From Heterobilharzia americana (Eukaryota > Platyhelminthes > Trematoda > Strigeidida > Schistosomatidae), in contig OX104127.1 of assembly GCA_944470555.2 (NCBI GenBank), positions 98,542,708 through 98,606,707 on the forward strand: DNA of 64,000 bases, read 5' to 3'. The notes beneath the pieces were generated by a model, which had not been told where the DNA came from, did no database searches, and was given only the letters and a program-made list of their open reading frames with translations. Below, one piece after another: positions 63,033 to 64,000 of the stretch. The stretch's first letter is position 1. Each line of letters opens with the position of its first letter. Made by a program: the position numbers and the translations under genes.

Positions 63033-64000
63033 GTATGTCTTTTTTTTTGCTTTATGTGTGTTCTGCATCATATTTTTTCAGTTGCAAATAAAAAGAACAT
63101 ATAACCAAATAATAATTAATTGTCAGTTAATGACTGACCTCGGAATGAATTTCCCTTAGTTCTAATAGAAACATATTACCTAAGGGGTAAGCTAACTAAC
63201 TTGTGAGAATCCTGAGAAAAGTCATACCATATTCTAGATTCATGGCCTCATCGTTTACTGCCAAAGGTAGTCTAACATTAATAAGTTGCTGCTCGTACAC
63301 GTCAGCGCTTTGAACTGCATTGGCTCGTCTTCTCAGATTTTACAATATACTGGATAGATTTTCTTTCAAATACTTTAAATCTTAACATATTGAGTTTTGT
63401 TTTGCTGCCTAACACTGTCATGCTACGTGAATTATTGACTATTTGTTACCATGACCATTTATTTCTAGATCGGTATTTATGCTCGTCACGTGTCTACAAT
63501 TTACTTAGGGTTTGATTTCCCAGTTACAGTTGTAGCGATGAATATTCTTTTTAACTGGAAACTAGTGACTAGTCAAACAGTACGTAGGTTTATGCAGATG
63601 AATTATTTCTAAGTTATCAGTGGTATGATGACAAGTAAACTAATATAACTTGTATTACGTGTTTGAACCAACAACTGTAAAATAAAGCTATTATACTACC
63701 ACATAGTTTTGACTTTCTGAAGACCCCACTATCTAAATATCCATACACTTGCTGCACTTTACCCAAGTCTATGAGTCGTTCATTGAACTGTACTCAAGAC
63801 GAGGTATTTATGACCCTCTAACCAGAAGTTTTTCTCCCTGTCCACTGTACAGCAGAAGATAAAAACTAATGGCTCGCTATCCTTGTATTTCTGCATATCC
63901 ACAGTGCTCCATGATTCCCGAAAATGAAATAACTGATTTTGTAAGTATAAAACGGAACAATTGCTAATAATTGACTTCTTCGACGTGCAGTTGTTTCACA
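63033..64000. other. start of TRAPPC11 intron 23
   Basis: No exon that joins exon 23 in the right phase was found before the window ends. Confidence 0.6.

Noticed and set aside
63460..63520. Possible TRAPPC11 exon 24 after ATTTCTAG at 63,469
   Set aside because: It joins exon 23 in phase but meets a TAG after 13 codons, has no good donor, and does not resemble the family.
63890..63945. Exon-like piece with SMIPENEITDF before GTAAGT
   Set aside because: The residues look plausible, but the acceptor CCACAG joins exon 23 in the wrong phase and gives an early stop.
1..64000. CRISPR arrays, bacterial operons, rRNA genes, viral genes
   Set aside because: None seen. The direct repeats found are retroelement units, target duplications or microsatellites.

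Overview
The window looks like nuclear DNA of a blood fluke (Schistosoma or a close relative). It is AT-rich. The evidence is one animal gene split into many short exons, plus a repeat set typical of schistosomes: RTE-type non-LTR retrotransposons, Penelope-like elements (PLEs) with a GIY-YIG endonuclease, and short Pol III-type repeats that carry hammerhead ribozymes (the Sm-alpha type). No bacterial, viral or organellar genes were seen. The genus is an inference from repeat types and protein similarity recalled without a search.

The only cellular gene recognised is TRAPPC11, on the + strand. Twenty-three coding exons were placed from the start codon at 12,071 to 63,032. Every splice site is GT-AG, reading phases agree across all 22 junctions, and the exons join to about 1,276 codons. 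The 3' end lies beyond the window. TRAPPC11 is a subunit of the TRAPPIII tethering complex that acts in ER-Golgi traffic and autophagy. Introns range from 45 nt to over 8 kb, and most of the window is intron.

Layout: 1-12 kb is upstream DNA with a decayed CR1/Jockey-like reverse transcriptase (about 1.1-1.7 kb) and a minus-strand RTE-like element, copy A (2.0-6.6 kb), which is itself interrupted. Intron 3 (14.3-22.7 kb) holds a nearly full PLE and a decayed RTE. Intron 6 (25.9-30.2 kb) holds an inverted pair of hammerhead SINEs and copy B of the RTE-like element inside a 38-bp target duplication. Introns 8 to 16 hold an RT fragment, more hammerhead SINEs, a PLE tail with inverted repeats, and (AT)n tracts. 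Intron 18 (48.2-51.3 kb) holds a minus-strand PLE and a 373-bp hammerhead unit with an intact ribozyme core and a 12-bp target duplication. Intron 19 holds an RTE broken by a PLE fragment. Intron 22 holds copy C, inserted into an older hammerhead repeat.

The most interesting system is the hammerhead repeats. Three sequence types share the same plan (tRNA-like A and B boxes followed by a hammerhead). They occur at least twelve times, in all stages of decay, and two (36,079-36,124 + and 49,753-49,797 -) keep every core nucleotide. Several sit as head-to-head inverted pairs. All element and ribozyme calls were made by eye.
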